From contig JAUCBJ010007571.1 in the NCBI GenBank assembly GCA_032718475.1, forward strand, positions 1 to 64,000: a DNA stretch of 64,000 nucleotides. The letters run 5' to 3'. The number at the start of each line of letters is the position of its first letter. The first letter of the stretch is position 1. Shown here piece by piece: positions 33,672 through 45,500 of this stretch. Position numbers and translations under genes: made by a program. The notes beneath the pieces were generated by a model. It had not been told where the DNA came from. It saw nothing but the letters and a program-made list of their open reading frames with translations, and searched no databases. Source of the stretch: Nemertoderma westbladi. Taxonomy: Eukaryota > Xenacoelomorpha > Nemertodermatida > Nemertodermatidae.

Positions 33672-35808
33672 GTTTGTTTGCACAGTTGAATGCCTACTGC
33701 TATATTACAGTCTAAGCAAGTCTAGTAATTCAGCATTAACTGCTAGCCTAGTAATTAATTACCGATACTGCTACTCAGTGTAGCGTGATATATATATAAT
33801 GTTAGAATACCGGTATACTTATGGTATATAAGTATTATTACAGACTAGTTTATCACAGAATACCGGTAGGTAATTTTAGCACAAATATATATAAATATAT
33901 AATAGGCCTATCGTGGATACCGGTATGCAGTTTACACTTATAATGTATATATATAAGTATAATTACAGACTAGAATTAATTACAGAATACCGGTATGATT
34001 TCAACCTAAAATTTATAGAAATAAATATAATAAGCCTATTGTAAATACCGGTATGTCAATTATTTTAGAATAATTGAATTTCTGAATTTTAAGGGTTACT
34101 TGGTTACTTTAACTTACTTTATTACCGTTATTTAAGCAGTAGTCCAACTGATATTGAGACCTAATTGTTATATGGCAGGCCTACTATTTATAAATCGTTT
34201 GAGTTGATTTATAATATATATATACCCGTTTAATGGGTTTTGTCAATGTTTGAAATAAATGTTATTATTTCTGGGGAGTCACTACACATAAGCTGTGCGC
34301 TCTTAGTGGAGTGCTACTTGTTAGACACTAAAACAAATAATTCTAATTTACCTAAGTTACTTAATACTACAAATTACGTACAATCTGGGTGAGATTACAA
34401 TCTCTAAATAAACACAAAAATTACAAATACACAAATACGAATTTTTAGGGTAATTTTACAGGGAATCTACAAACCAGCCTAACAAAGGGTTAGAATATCT
34501 GGTTATTACAACGGACAGGTTACTACGGTATTTGAAAATAATAAGTAGTAGTAAATATACTGCGTTGTCCAGATAGGAAAATACCACCGCCTGACGACCT
34601 ATAACCGTATCGCTATAGGTACTACGTTATGTATCACGGAGTGTCCCTACCTAGAAGTTAATTACCGCGGTCTACCAGAACCAACGTGCCTATTAACCAC
34701 TTTACAACACAAATACACTGCCTACACACTAATTGCTTTCGGAAAGCACTGTACACTAAACCCTAAATTAGGTACAAGTACTTGTACGACAAATAATTAG
34801 TAGTTAAAAATACTTGAACAGCTAAAAGAACCGCGGTATCTGCCGGAGTGACCAAAGCACAAAATCTCCAGTCTTTACCTACGCCGAGCAGCCCTGATGT
34901 AGTACCGGGGTTAGTTTAACTATAACGGTATGTATAACAAATACAATTACTGTAGGAATAAACTTGGGGATATGAATGTTGCGAATAATCGCATAAACTC
35001 TGAATAATAAATATTACGCTACGCGTACAAACTACTCAAACAAAATACAGACCAAATACTGACAGACTACTATCAAGCCTAAACAAACTACGGCATATGC
35101 AGACTCCGAAATGATTAAGTAGTATGCGTTCTAACCCAGTAGTACGACTTATTCTTTAGATGGGGGTTTACCTTACAGCTATGGCTGCCCCTACTTCCTA
35201 ACCGTTCTTTATCGGACAGATGCTCTACACACACTGAAATTTCCTCAAACCCAACAACAGCCAGACAACTATCCAGCCTACAAATTATCTAAATAAAATT
35301 ATACGCTACCCGTACAGACTACACAAACAAAGTACAGACCAAACGATGGCAGACTACTATCAAGCCTAAATAAACCACAGGACATGCAGACTCCGAAATG
35401 GTTAAGTAGTATGCGTTCTAACCCAGTAGTACGACTTATTCTTTAGATGGGGGTTTACCTTACAGCTATGGCTGCCCCTACTTCCTAACCGTTCTTTATC
35501 GGACATACACTCTACATGCACTGCAATCCGTTCAGACCTAATCAACAGTTAGCCAACAGTCAAGCCTACAAATTATCTGTACAATCTGAGCAGGCTTACA
35601 CGCCTTCTGCTCAATACTGGCCTACAAATAAATAAAACTGACAGAAATAGGCCTAAGTAAAATCCCAATAAAAACCAGGCGTCCCCGATTAATTATTAAG
35701 ACCTACCGGCATATAATAATCAAATCGAATAATACTGCTATACTTGTACTGTAAGTACCGGTTCGGATGATCAGGCAGTCAGGCCTACAGGTTTCTGGTT
35801 TCTGGTCG
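33672..35808. other. BEL 5' leader and AT-rich spacer with two tandem duplications
   Basis: About 33806-34060 holds two diverged copies of a 125-bp block built around taccggtat and cagacta. About 35015-35588 holds two copies of a 287-bp block (gtagtacgacttattcttta, cttcctaaccgttctttatc). No gene is present. The 5' LTR of the BEL element would be expected here but is not provable by eye. Confidence 0.55.
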
Positions 35809-38110
35809 ACAAGACTGTAATGCATTTACACTTCGACCCTTCTCCAGTGATCACCGCCTTATTGTGGCCAAGGTAAGACTTAGTCTGCGTGCTAGCAGAA
35901 CAACGAAATCTGCCTTGCCACGGCATGACTGGTCCTCTCTGTTGCAACAGCCAAGTGTGAGATCCAGCTTCACACTACAGCTGAGCAACAGGTATGAGGC
36001 TCTTGCCTCTGAGGCGGCAGATCACTGTGAGGGCTATACTGCCTTTACAGAAGCAGTTAAGTTAGCAGCTGCAGAAACAGTTCCTGTATACCCTCGAAAC
36101 AGGAAAAGGGCCCCCTGGACTGACAACAAAATTCAGAAGTGCCGAAATGACCTTCATAAGGCGCAGAAAGAGTCCCGACTCAAACAGACTACAGCGGCCA
36201 AGAATGCAGTTAAAGCTGCATCTAGGTCCCTGAACAGGCAGTACTCTGTTAATCTACAGGAGCTAATAAACCAACAGGTTGATGCCATCAATGATGCTGA
36301 CGACAGCAGGCAATCATTCCAAGCATGGAAATCGATCAATCTGCTTACTGGGCGGAAAAGCCAACCAACCACCAAGGTTAAGGCTGAATCACCAGCCGAT
36401 CGCCTCAATGGTTGGAAAGCCCACTTTGAAAAGCTCCTTAATAATGACAGGGTATTGCCTGATAACTTTATAGAAGTAAAAGTGTCTGAGTCTGTACTCC
36501 CAGATATTCCCATTGGCGATATCTCCTTTGCAGAAGTGAAGGCTGCTGCAAAGAGCATTAAGACCAATCGTGCCAGTGGAGTAGATGGTGTTCCCCCTGA
36601 GGTCTTTAAAATACCTGAGTGTTTAAAGCTCATCTATCCCATCATAGTAGACATGTACCGTACAACACGAGTCCCACAAGAAATGAAAACAAATAAGTTG
36701 GTGCCAGTTCCCAAGAAGGGCAACCTAACACTCTATGGTTCTTTTCGGGGAATCTCATTGATCTCGATTGCTGCAAAACTATACAATAGAATTCTATTAA
36801 ATCGCATCAGGGATCCAATTGAGAGACTGCTACGTGGAAATCAGAATGGGTTCCGTAAAGGTCGTGGGACCATGGAGCCCATTTTGGCACTTAGAAGGAT
36901 AATTGAAGAGTTATCAAAAAAGAAAGACAGGCATCTGGCTGTTATCTTTGTTGACTTCTTCAAGGCCTTTGATTCAGTCTCTCGCTCACGTATGTTCAGC
37001 ATACTTTCATTATATGGGATTCCTGATGAAATTATTGCAGCAATCAGATCAGTATACGATGGTTCGACAACATTTGTGTCTACTGTTGACGGTGACACAG
37101 AACCATTTGAAGTGTTATGGGGCGTCCTCCAAGGAGACACACTTGCACCATTCTTGTTCATTATTGTGGTTGACTATGTTCTACGTATGTCCTTAGATCA
37201 TCATAATGATGATGGGGTGATGATAACTCCACCTACTGGCTCCAGAAGTCGAGGAAATCCTGCCAAGTACCTAACTGATCTAGACTTTGCTGATGACTTA
37301 GGAGTACTCTCAGAATCATTAGAGGGAGCCCAGCGGCTCCTCAGCTCATTAGAACATGCTGCTTCTAGTGTTGGTCTTTTTATTAACTCCAGAAAGACCA
37401 AAATTCTGACAGTTAACTTTGAAAGTCCTCAGCAAGTCTCTGATCGGATGAGCATAGGCTTAAAGGATGGTATGCTTGAGCATGTGGACGACTTCTGTTA
37501 CCTGGGATCATGGATCCGGAAGTCAGGTGAGGACCTTCGAATACGTAAGGGAAAGGCATGGGCAGCCTTGAATAGGCTTTCCAGGATTTGGAAGTCACCT
37601 AGAATTAATCGGAAACTTAAGGTCCGATTATTTAGAGCAGCAGTAGTTCCAGTACTCCTCTACGGGAGTCCATGCTGGGCTCTAACTGCTGAGGACACCA
37701 AATCTCTGGATGGCACATTCACAAGAATGCTACGCCGGGTACATTGTGTCAAGTACAATGCACACATCTCCAACCAGACACTATATAACATTGGAGGTGT
37801 CTCATTGGTTCCCCCAAGCTTGACACTAGAACAAAATCGCCTCCGCTTTGCAGGACATTGCTTTCGCCGTGAGGACCAGCCAGTGCATAATCTTGTACTT
37901 TGGCAGCCTCATGGAGTGAATAAGCATGGTGGACAGCCCATGACTTTCTTGAGACGCATCTTAAAGGACACTGGCCTTAAAGATGCAGATGATCTAGCAA
38001 ATGTCATGGGTGATAGGGAGTTGTGGCGGTGCAATTTTGTTGACAAGCCGGCACAGCATTCTTAAAAATGCAGCTGCAATGCAGCATGCCGATCCTAGTA
38101 GTAGTAGTAG
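35809..38110 (+). mobile_element. RTE-like LINE copy C, 5'-truncated
   Basis: It matches copy B from 10529 onward and extends to the true 3' end, which finishes in cagcatgccgatcc and (tag)n. A 7-bp target-site duplication, ggtcgac, flanks it (about 35802-35808 and 38112-38118), supporting a real, recent insertion by target-primed reverse transcription. Confidence 0.88.
35810..38065 (+). CDS. RTE reverse transcriptase, open frame lacking the endonuclease
   Basis: The frame is open from the 5' junction to the stop at 38065. It keeps the last piece of EN (SSDHRLIVAKV) and a complete RT: FRGISLISIAAKLYN, NGFRKGRGTMEP, VDFFKAFDSV (motif A), VLQGDTLAPFLF (motif B) and LDFADD (motif C), then the C-terminal region with CYLGSWIRKSGEDLR. 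It is the undamaged counterpart of the frameshifted copy B. With no EN, no own start context and no 5' UTR it is not autonomous; it may be transcribed only if a host promoter reads in. Confidence 0.88.
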   Translation, partial: QDCNAFTLRPFSSDHRLIVAKVRLSLRASRTTKSALPRHDWSSLLQQPSVRSSFTLQLSNRYEALASEAADHCEGYTAFTEAVKLAAAETVPVYPRNRKRAPWTDNKIQKCRNDLHKAQKESRLKQTTAAKNAVKAASRSLNRQYSVNLQELINQQVDAINDADDSRQSFQAWKSINLLTGRKSQPTTKVKAESPADRLNGWKAHFEKLLNNDRVLPDNFIEVKVSESVLPDIPIGDISFAEVKAAAKSIKTNRASGVDGVPPEVFKIPECLKLIYPIIVDMYRTTRVPQEMKTNKLVPVPKKGNLTLYGSFRGISLISIAAKLYNRILLNRIRDPIERLLRGNQNGFRKGRGTMEPILALRRIIEELSKKKDRHLAVIFVDFFKAFDSVSRSRMFSILSLYGIPDEIIAAIRSVYDGSTTFVSTVDGDTEPFEVLWGVLQGDTLAPFLFIIVVDYVLRMSLDHHNDDGVMITPPTGSRSRGNPAKYLTDLDFADDLGVLSESLEGAQRLLSSLEHAASSVGLFINSRKTKILTVNFESPQQVSDRMSIGLKDGMLEHVDDFCYLGSWIRKSGEDLRIRKGKAWAALNRLSRIWKSPRINRKLKVRLFRAAVVPVLLYGSPCWALTAEDTKSLDGTFTRMLRRVHCVKYNAHISNQTLYNIGGVSLVPPSLTLEQNRLRFAGHCFRREDQPVHNLVLWQPHGVNKHGGQPMTFLRRILKDTGLKDADDLANVMGDRELWRCNFVDKPAQHS

Positions 38111-38172
38111 TAGGTCGACCGGTACTTTCGACTAGATTGCTTACACCGCAATCCAGAAGCAATATCTGTTAT

Positions 38173-39159
38173 TGTTTGCGCTTTTGAAGACCTTTGACAG
38201 TTTAACCTGCCAAAATTAGAATGTCTTTTAGATGATATATATTCTTTAGCTTATGACGAGTATTTGATACACTACATTAGCCGAAGCCAGTCTATGCGCA
38301 ATCATTCACCCGTTGGATATACCCGGGAGACTGAGTTCGGAGCTTAATGATTGATAGTGTAAGCCTACTGTATTATTCGACTGATCGTAATATATAATCT
38401 CTGACAAATATTATTCACTTTCGGGAAATATTAACAGTTCCTTTAGGACGTGGCGCTCTAAATATGTAAACAGAGTTATGACTTAAACTAGACACAACGA
38501 AAAGGCTATAGATTTACGTATATGGCGCATTCTTTAGGAGATGCTTTGTTATCAGTTACACTCATACACAATGCTGCACAATACTGCACACTAATCTGCC
38601 GACCTTCACTAAATTTGGTCACGTATAAAGAGAGCAACATATAATTTATGTCGGGCATATGAAATAGCATTAGATTCACTTCAAACCACTTAACATAGGT
38701 CGCAATCGTTTATCTGTAACCGGTCTCTCTAACCTTTAGTATATCAAGAAGGTGGGGTGTCTGACTATTGATCAGTATTCCGATATAATATTTCATCCAC
38801 AAATATAATGAATAACCGACAGCAAAAGCAGTAATGTAAGATATGAATTGCATAGGTATGGTTAGTTATGGATAAATAACTCGTTTGATAACAGATATAC
38901 GTTCTATAATTAAGCCTACTAATGTAAAGCTAAAGAATGCTGATATACGGAGGTGCCAAAAGCCGGTGTTCTTAGGCTCTGGGCAAAAACATAACACTGA
39001 ACTACTGAGTTTCTGTATCCAACTCCAACACAGAGTCAAAAAACGCTCAGATTGGTCAACCGAACAACGAGAGAACAAAGAAACAAAGAAATGTCGACGT
39101 GGCAATATCAGCTGTTAGCCGTCGTCATGGTAGCGACACTGTTTTCAAGAGTATCTAGC
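38173..39159 (-). other. LINE 3' UTR
   Basis: 987 bp after the ORF2 stop at 39160, shared almost perfectly with 18474-19460. It has no poly(A) tail; the terminus is at the shared tgtttgcgc (plus sense). A short inverted motif or hairpin recognised by the RT is expected but not proven. Confidence 0.75.
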
Positions 39160-41421
39160 TTATCGCGTCACGAGATTGCGGATTATGTCCTCTAAAGTAC
39201 AAATACAGAAGAAATGACTTTTATGTCCTCTAAAACACCAGTACAGCAAGGACACGGCCTTTTTATGCCTGGTAAACCAACTACAGAGTACTTTAAGGGA
39301 AAATAACCGGTTAATGACGCAAAAGCTTTTACACATCGAGTTAAGCCTAGGCATGGGATATGCATCCATACACTTGGAATAAACAGAGCCCAAGCCGACA
39401 TAGTTCGCGGACTTAGTATATCCAGCATTCTTTCGAAGACACGCATGAAGTATAGACTGAAGTAGAGTGTTGGGACACGATTGTATCCTGTGGATCATAT
39501 TAGTGCCGGTTTTGAATATTTCTGCTGAGAACGAATAACATCCGAGTAAAGAGTAGACTACAGCATTGCTCGCATATGACCCAAGAAACAATAGACCCCG
39601 GAGGATCTTGCGATAATAAATATCTAGTTGCTGAAGCTCTGAGTTTGTGAGTGATCCGACGAAGAATTTTGCTGTATAAAGCACCGTAGGAATAGCAACA
39701 GTTCTCCATATATAACCGAGAGTATCCACATCCAGCCATCGAATTGTCCAACCATTCTTGTGGAATCTATCCGAGACACTCGCGATTATTTGGATGCAAT
39801 CTTGCAGATGGCATTTCTTGCTAGTGTTTACTGGAAAACCCAGAAATGTGATTTGCTCACAAGACGTTGTAAGGGTTCCATTTATATTTATTAGTGATGG
39901 TACAGATTGTGAAGAGCAGCCTTGACCGAGACAATACGCCCACTTGGTTTTACTCCCCTCAATCTTGAGACCTATCTTTGCCAATTGTGTTTCTACGATT
40001 TCAACAGCTGTAGTTAATTCCCCCACTGTTCTTCCAATCAACAATATATCATCTGCGTAAGCTATAGAACCGAGCCACAAAAGATCCAGTAGAAACCCCA
40101 AACCAGATTCATTCAAGCAATGAAGCACATCTCTTGTGTAAAAAATAAATAAAGCGGGAGAGGTCAACGAACCTTGTTTAACACCTTTTGTTATTGGTAT
40201 GCCTTCAACCTGAACCTCATTTCCAAATTTAAGATATGCCACTGTACATAAGTAATAGTTGAGAAGTGCAAGACACACATATGGGTTCACATTATCCTTC
40301 AAATTCCGGAATAAACAGACGAATTCGACATAATCAAAGGCACCAGTCACATCCAACTGACATAGAAACACTGTGTTACCAGACCGACGCTGAGACTCCA
40401 AGAATTCTAACAAAGCACTTATAACCAAATCTGAGCCTATCTTCTTCTGATACGCAAATTGAGCATTAGGAATCAAATCTTGTATCGGCAAAAATTCCAG
40501 AAGGACAATAGATTCAAATATTTTTCCGAACAGACTCACTGTGGCTATTTGTCTGAAAGATTTATGATGGTTGATGTCACGTCCCTTTCCCTTATACAGA
40601 CTTGTTAATATTGTTTCACCAAAAAACTCAGGTATATGTCCAGTTCTTAAACACACATTTATAATGTCTGCAAGAATTCTGCAAATAAAGTTAGCGTCCA
40701 GGCTAAGCACATGTTCAATAACAAGGCCCATTGTATCTGGAGATTTGCCGGTGGATATAGCCAAAATTGCTCGCTGTAGTGTCATAGCAGAGACAGTAGG
40801 TGCCACCGCGTCTGGGCAGCTATTCTGCAAGTCCGATTTCAGTTCATTGATGGAAGTGTAGAACTCTTTACCTTGAAAATTTCTCTCTTCTAGTGCAGAC
40901 CTTATCTTTTCCTGGGCATTTGTTGGTATTGTTCCACTCGTAATTTTATTAGAAGCAATGCTCTGCCAGAATTTGCTCGGATTTGAGGTCATTGTGGCTG
41001 CAACCTTCCTGACATTGGCTGAAACTAGATTTCTAGCAAGGAAATTTTTGAGACGCCGAACTGATTTTTTGGACTCCTGAAACGCTTTACCATAATTGCT
41101 ATCCATACATTGGCCATCACGACACCACAGGTTATATAGATCCTTTGTAGTTTTTGCCATTATATGTAACCTTGAAGATCTAATCCTTATGTTATTTGTC
41201 TTGCGTTTGTGTTTAATGGATGGCAGAATTTTAGAAGCTGACTGACAAATTATCCGTTGGACCGATTTGGCTACTTTATCTACTTCAGTATTGTTCCACC
41301 GAGATGGATGCAAGTTGATGGAGGTGTACAATTCTTTAATCTCGTGCTCTACTTTTAGCCGATAGTTTAGTTGATGTTGTGTTGTTACCCATTTCCAGTC
41401 AACCCTAATTGGGCTAGGCAT
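39160..41421 (-). CDS. LINE ORF2, reverse transcriptase part
   Basis: 753 codons from ATG 41421, although the natural protein starts further upstream. RT motifs: SLYKGKGRDINHHKSFRQI, FAYQKKIGSDLVISALLEF, CQLDVTGAFDYV (motif A), TKGVKQGSLTSPALF (motif B) and SIAYADDILLIGR (motif C). A C-terminal region of about 250 residues follows, with CYRK-like basic stretches and Cys residues but no clear zinc knuckle. All RT catalytic aspartates are present. Confidence 0.9.
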   Translation of the reverse strand: MPSPIRVDWKWVTTQHQLNYRLKVEHEIKELYTSINLHPSRWNNTEVDKVAKSVQRIICQSASKILPSIKHKRKTNNIRIRSSRLHIMAKTTKDLYNLWCRDGQCMDSNYGKAFQESKKSVRRLKNFLARNLVSANVRKVAATMTSNPSKFWQSIASNKITSGTIPTNAQEKIRSALEERNFQGKEFYTSINELKSDLQNSCPDAVAPTVSAMTLQRAILAISTGKSPDTMGLVIEHVLSLDANFICRILADIINVCLRTGHIPEFFGETILTSLYKGKGRDINHHKSFRQIATVSLFGKIFESIVLLEFLPIQDLIPNAQFAYQKKIGSDLVISALLEFLESQRRSGNTVFLCQLDVTGAFDYVEFVCLFRNLKDNVNPYVCLALLNYYLCTVAYLKFGNEVQVEGIPITKGVKQGSLTSPALFIFYTRDVLHCLNESGLGFLLDLLWLGSIAYADDILLIGRTVGELTTAVEIVETQLAKIGLKIEGSKTKWAYCLGQGCSSQSVPSLININGTLTTSCEQITFLGFPVNTSKKCHLQDCIQIIASVSDRFHKNGWTIRWLDVDTLGYIWRTVAIPTVLYTAKFFVGSLTNSELQQLDIYYRKILRGLLFLGSYASNAVVYSLLGCYSFSAEIFKTGTNMIHRIQSCPNTLLQSILHACLRKNAGYTKSANYVGLGSVYSKCMDAYPMPRLNSMCKSFCVINRLFSLKVLCSWFTRHKKAVSLLYWCFRGHKSHFFCICTLEDIIRNLVTR

Positions 41422-42326
41422 AGTTTTTCTGCAAATGTCCAGTTTGAATTTCCTCTTTACATTAAATAATTTCTCACAATCAATCCATCACAAAACAGGA
41501 ACATGATCCGAGAAATTTCCAGGTTCACATTCTAGGATGGATCCCCACGTAGTAAAACCCATGACCATTTTAGACGAAATAATATGGTCTATGTATGAAG
41601 ACCCATAGCCCTTAAAAGTGACAACTGGCCCAGTGAATATATCATACGTATCCATCACAAGAAGCTCCCTGTTACTCAGGAAATCATGCAGACGACGTCC
41701 ATGTGCTGATGGTTTTTGTCTATTACACCTGGGCCCCTGCAATGATCCGATATCAGAATTGAGATCTCCTAAGATTATCGGCAGAGCGTAGTCCACTGAA
41801 TTCAATACATTAGTGAGCCTTCCCAAGAAATTCTCAAATTTCTCTGAGGGTTTTGATGAATCTGGTGCATAACATGATAAAATCATATCAGTGTTGACAT
41901 TGAGGTAGACTGATTGGGTGTATAGTAAGCTAATATTCCTACAATGTCATCGCCACTAGAGATAGTACTTGTCTTTGAGAAAATCCCTTTGCGATGCCAT
42001 AAGCAAACTCCTCCAGCTCCACAAGTACGATTTGAATTCTTCATCTGTTCACTGATTAAATAATTGCATTCAAAATCATTGTTTAGGTCCGGTAATAGTA
42101 AATTCGCTTCAGTTTTATCCAACCAGTGCTCTTGCACTGCTAGAACATCCAAATTATTTAACAAATCTACAATATAATCTGAGTTTGAGTTATAACCATG
42201 ACAGTTTATAGTTCCAAAGCGCACTGCATTTGAATTAGTTCCAAGGCGCACTGCATTTAAATTAGTGCATTGAGCTGACTGCTGGGCGGCGTCACTAAAC
42301 TCGGTACTGAAATTCTCTGGCCCCAC
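41422..42326 (-). pseudogene. LINE ORF2, AP-type endonuclease part, with a frameshift and a stop
   Basis: The N-terminal half (42326-41883) has TINCHGYNS, AVQEHWLDK (catalytic Glu) and GAGGVCLWHRKG. The C-terminal half (about 41930-41488) has SCYAPDSS, LGDLNSDIG and FSDHVPVL (catalytic His). The two halves are in different frames; a one-base indel near 41930 explains it. After SDHVPVL a single TGA at 41488 is followed in the same frame by sense codons running into the RT ORF, so EN and RT were one ORF2 now broken twice. Confidence 0.85.
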
Positions 42327-42570
42327 TTGGACCTACTTTGTTCTCACTGGCTAAGGTTAATCCACCATTTCCAATCCCTTGTGGCCTATGATGACTGGAT
42401 TGTTGATAGTTTATATGCTCGTGATGCCCTGGAGTTTGAGTTCTGTAACTACCGGATCCCTGCCATATATTACTCGGCTGTTTCCATGTGTACATACTTC
42501 TCTTATGCTCGGATAATCTTCCACAATTATAAACCTTACCAACCCTTGGAAATGCAGGCTGTTGATTCAC

Positions 42571-45500
42571 TCACCATTCGCGACATGAAATACCAGATGG
42601 CCAGAAACTTGAACTGCAAACTCGCTCAAGGTTGTATAAATCAATAACAATTCTCATGGATTTGTAATAGTACCCTTGGCAAATTACTTTAATATTGTGA
42701 ATCATAATACCCCTACCAGAGAGGTATGATTGGACATCATGTTGATTACTGCTGCAAGCTATCCCAGTCACAAATAAGTAGGCATAGTATGGTGAAACTG
42801 AGCCTATATGACTACTATTATTAAGTTCACCGGTTGGTCGATTACCATATATATTCTTCTGTTCAGTACTTCGATTAATCTGAGCACTTTGTGGTCGATT
42901 ACCGTACTCATTATTCTGTTGATTGTGTTGCTTATGCTCCAAACTTTCTTGGCCAGAGGGTTGGTATCTAGAAGTAGGATTCCTCCTTTGATCGACTCCT
43001 AGTTTATCCCTTGACTCTGGTTTAGTTTGATACCAATGGAATGAATTTCTCCTATGTGTTTGGTTAGATTCCACATGGCTCGATTGGGAATTTACTTTAT
43101 ACGAACGCAGTTTGTGGGATTGAGATTCGTTGTTTGTCATATTTACTCTATTTGGCTTTTCTGTACTGCTGCGATTTGAGGTGTTGGAATATCCATCCGT
43201 AGTGTAGGCATCTGCATCTAGGGCATTATATCGATTGCTTGTATGAACAGTTCCCTTGTTTATCTCAATCACATTATTTGTTGGGTTCCTAGTTCTGCCC
43301 GACTGCCTAGGTTTAACTTTGTTCCAAGATTCAGATGGTTTGAAATTACTGCAACTATAATTTTCTCTCTGATTGGTAACTGTTTCACCGCTCCATATAT
43401 CTTTGTCACACCTTGATCTAATGTCATCCAGTGATGAAGATGATACTGTCTGTTTTGATAAAACATAATTTACAGTTGCTTCCTGAACAAGGCGCACATG
43501 TCTTTCATGAGATAGTTCGTCTTTTAAATTTTTCACTTCCTCTTTTAATTCATCATGTTGAAATTCCATTTTTGATATTCGTGACTGAAGAGTAGCAATT
43601 GCTTGAATGAAGTCCTGTTTGAGTGTTTCATAAGAAGAAAATGTCTCCTGAGACATATGCTTTAAACGTTTTTTGCAGATCTCAGTGAACTTTTTTTCTT
43701 TTAAACAGACCATCAATTCATATATGTCAATAGCAAATTCGCGATTTGAATGACGTGCACAGAGCTGTAGACTCACACACTGAGTTGGATGCATGAAGGA
43801 TTTAGCTTCAAGAAATAGATTGTTCCGCACTTCTATGAGTTTTTCTTCCTTCAATGTTGAAAGTTTCTTGATTGCTTGCTTCCTGGATAGATCAACAAAT
43901 GGTGAGAGATCAATATCATGGAATTTTGGGAACACCGAGTTTAATGTATTGGTGTTGAAGGATGTTTGTATTTTCACATTCTCTGGTAATGTATTAACAG
44001 ATGGAATTATCACTCCCTCCTGATTGTATGGATCCAACAGTTTGTAATTTGATAAACATTCTTGTAGCCAAGGACGAAAATTTTCATTTTCAGTGTTCGG
44101 ATGTAATTGACAACCATTTGATAAGGCCAAAGCATATAAACAAACAAATAGACCACAATCGAGACTTCCCGGTTTTTGAAGAGGATATGAATTAATGTGG
44201 GATATAGCAGTCCATTTTTCATCAACACATTTGGATATACGAGCTATATGAGTTAATAAGTTACAAATACGACGTGACACTGACGAGGTTGTCATTGTTT
44301 TATTGACACTACACAGAGTAAAGACTGTTCGATTGCGTATATCAGCTACATGTAACACGAAGTGGTCCTCAAAGCAATCGGGAAAGAATAGCCATGAGGT
44401 TGGTGTCACATTTAAGTCACATGAAGAGGTAATATATTTTACAGCAGAGGCAACATCATATAGGGGTCCACTGTGTAATTTGGAGCACAAACTGGAGTCT
44501 ATGCATGCAATAGTGTCACCAATACCAGTCTGAAGTAGTGACATGAATGAATCAACAATGAGTGTAGATAGCCTCTTCCCAGGGTTTAGATATTCCCAAT
44601 CAGGATCCGATGGTTTCAAGAGGATTCTCGCCTTCTTGACTTTCGTATTTATCACAGCATCTTTCACGCGATCTTCATTGTAACCGAGTTCAACATCTGG
44701 ATATACCTTATTATACTCTGATTGAATAGTATTGTAGTTAGCCACACATATTACATCATTATCTGCTTCCACAATGACTTTGTCTCCTTTTGTGTGATCT
44801 CTACTATTTTGATTTTCATTTTGGTTTATTTTACCACCAATCCTAACTTTAAAGAAATCTGTTATTTTATACAAGCTACGATCAGAGTCAGAATTACTGT
44901 GTTTAGAAATTGGATTCGTAGAACCTGAGAGATTGCACTCCATTCCCACGATGGGTTTGGATTGGGAAGCTGGTTGGGAAAGCGGACTCAGAATCTCATT
45001 GGAACCGGCGGGTTTGATAGCAACTTCTCCGAGTGATTTGGGTTGCGAAAGTGGACTCAAAATCTCATCGGAACCGGTGGGTTTAACATCAACTTCTCTG
45101 GGGGATTTCGGTTGAGAAAGCGGATTCACAATCTCAACGGGACCAGTGGGTTTAACAGCAACTTCTCTGGGGATTTTGGTTGAGTAGGCGGACTCACAAT
45201 CTCATCGGAACTGGTGGGTTTAACAACAATTTCTCTGGGGGATTTGGGTTGAGAAAGCGGACTCACAATCTCATCCAAACCATTAGGTTTAACAGCAACT
45301 TCTCTGGGGTATTTGGGTTGAGAAACTGGACTCATAATCTCCTTGGAACTGGCAGGTTTAACAGCAACTTCTCTGGGGGATTTGAGTTGAGAAAGCGAAC
45401 TCGCAGACTCATCAGAACTACCGGTAGCTGGTTTACCTTGTTGTCTCCCTGAAAATACAACAACATTAGGTGCATTTGTCACCTCCCCTTTAAGACAGAC

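Noticed and set aside
18474-39334. The two 1162-bp direct repeats as LTRs of a 20-kb element
   Set aside because: They contain the C-terminal codons and 3' UTR of a LINE ORF2, and one copy is continuous with the full LINE.
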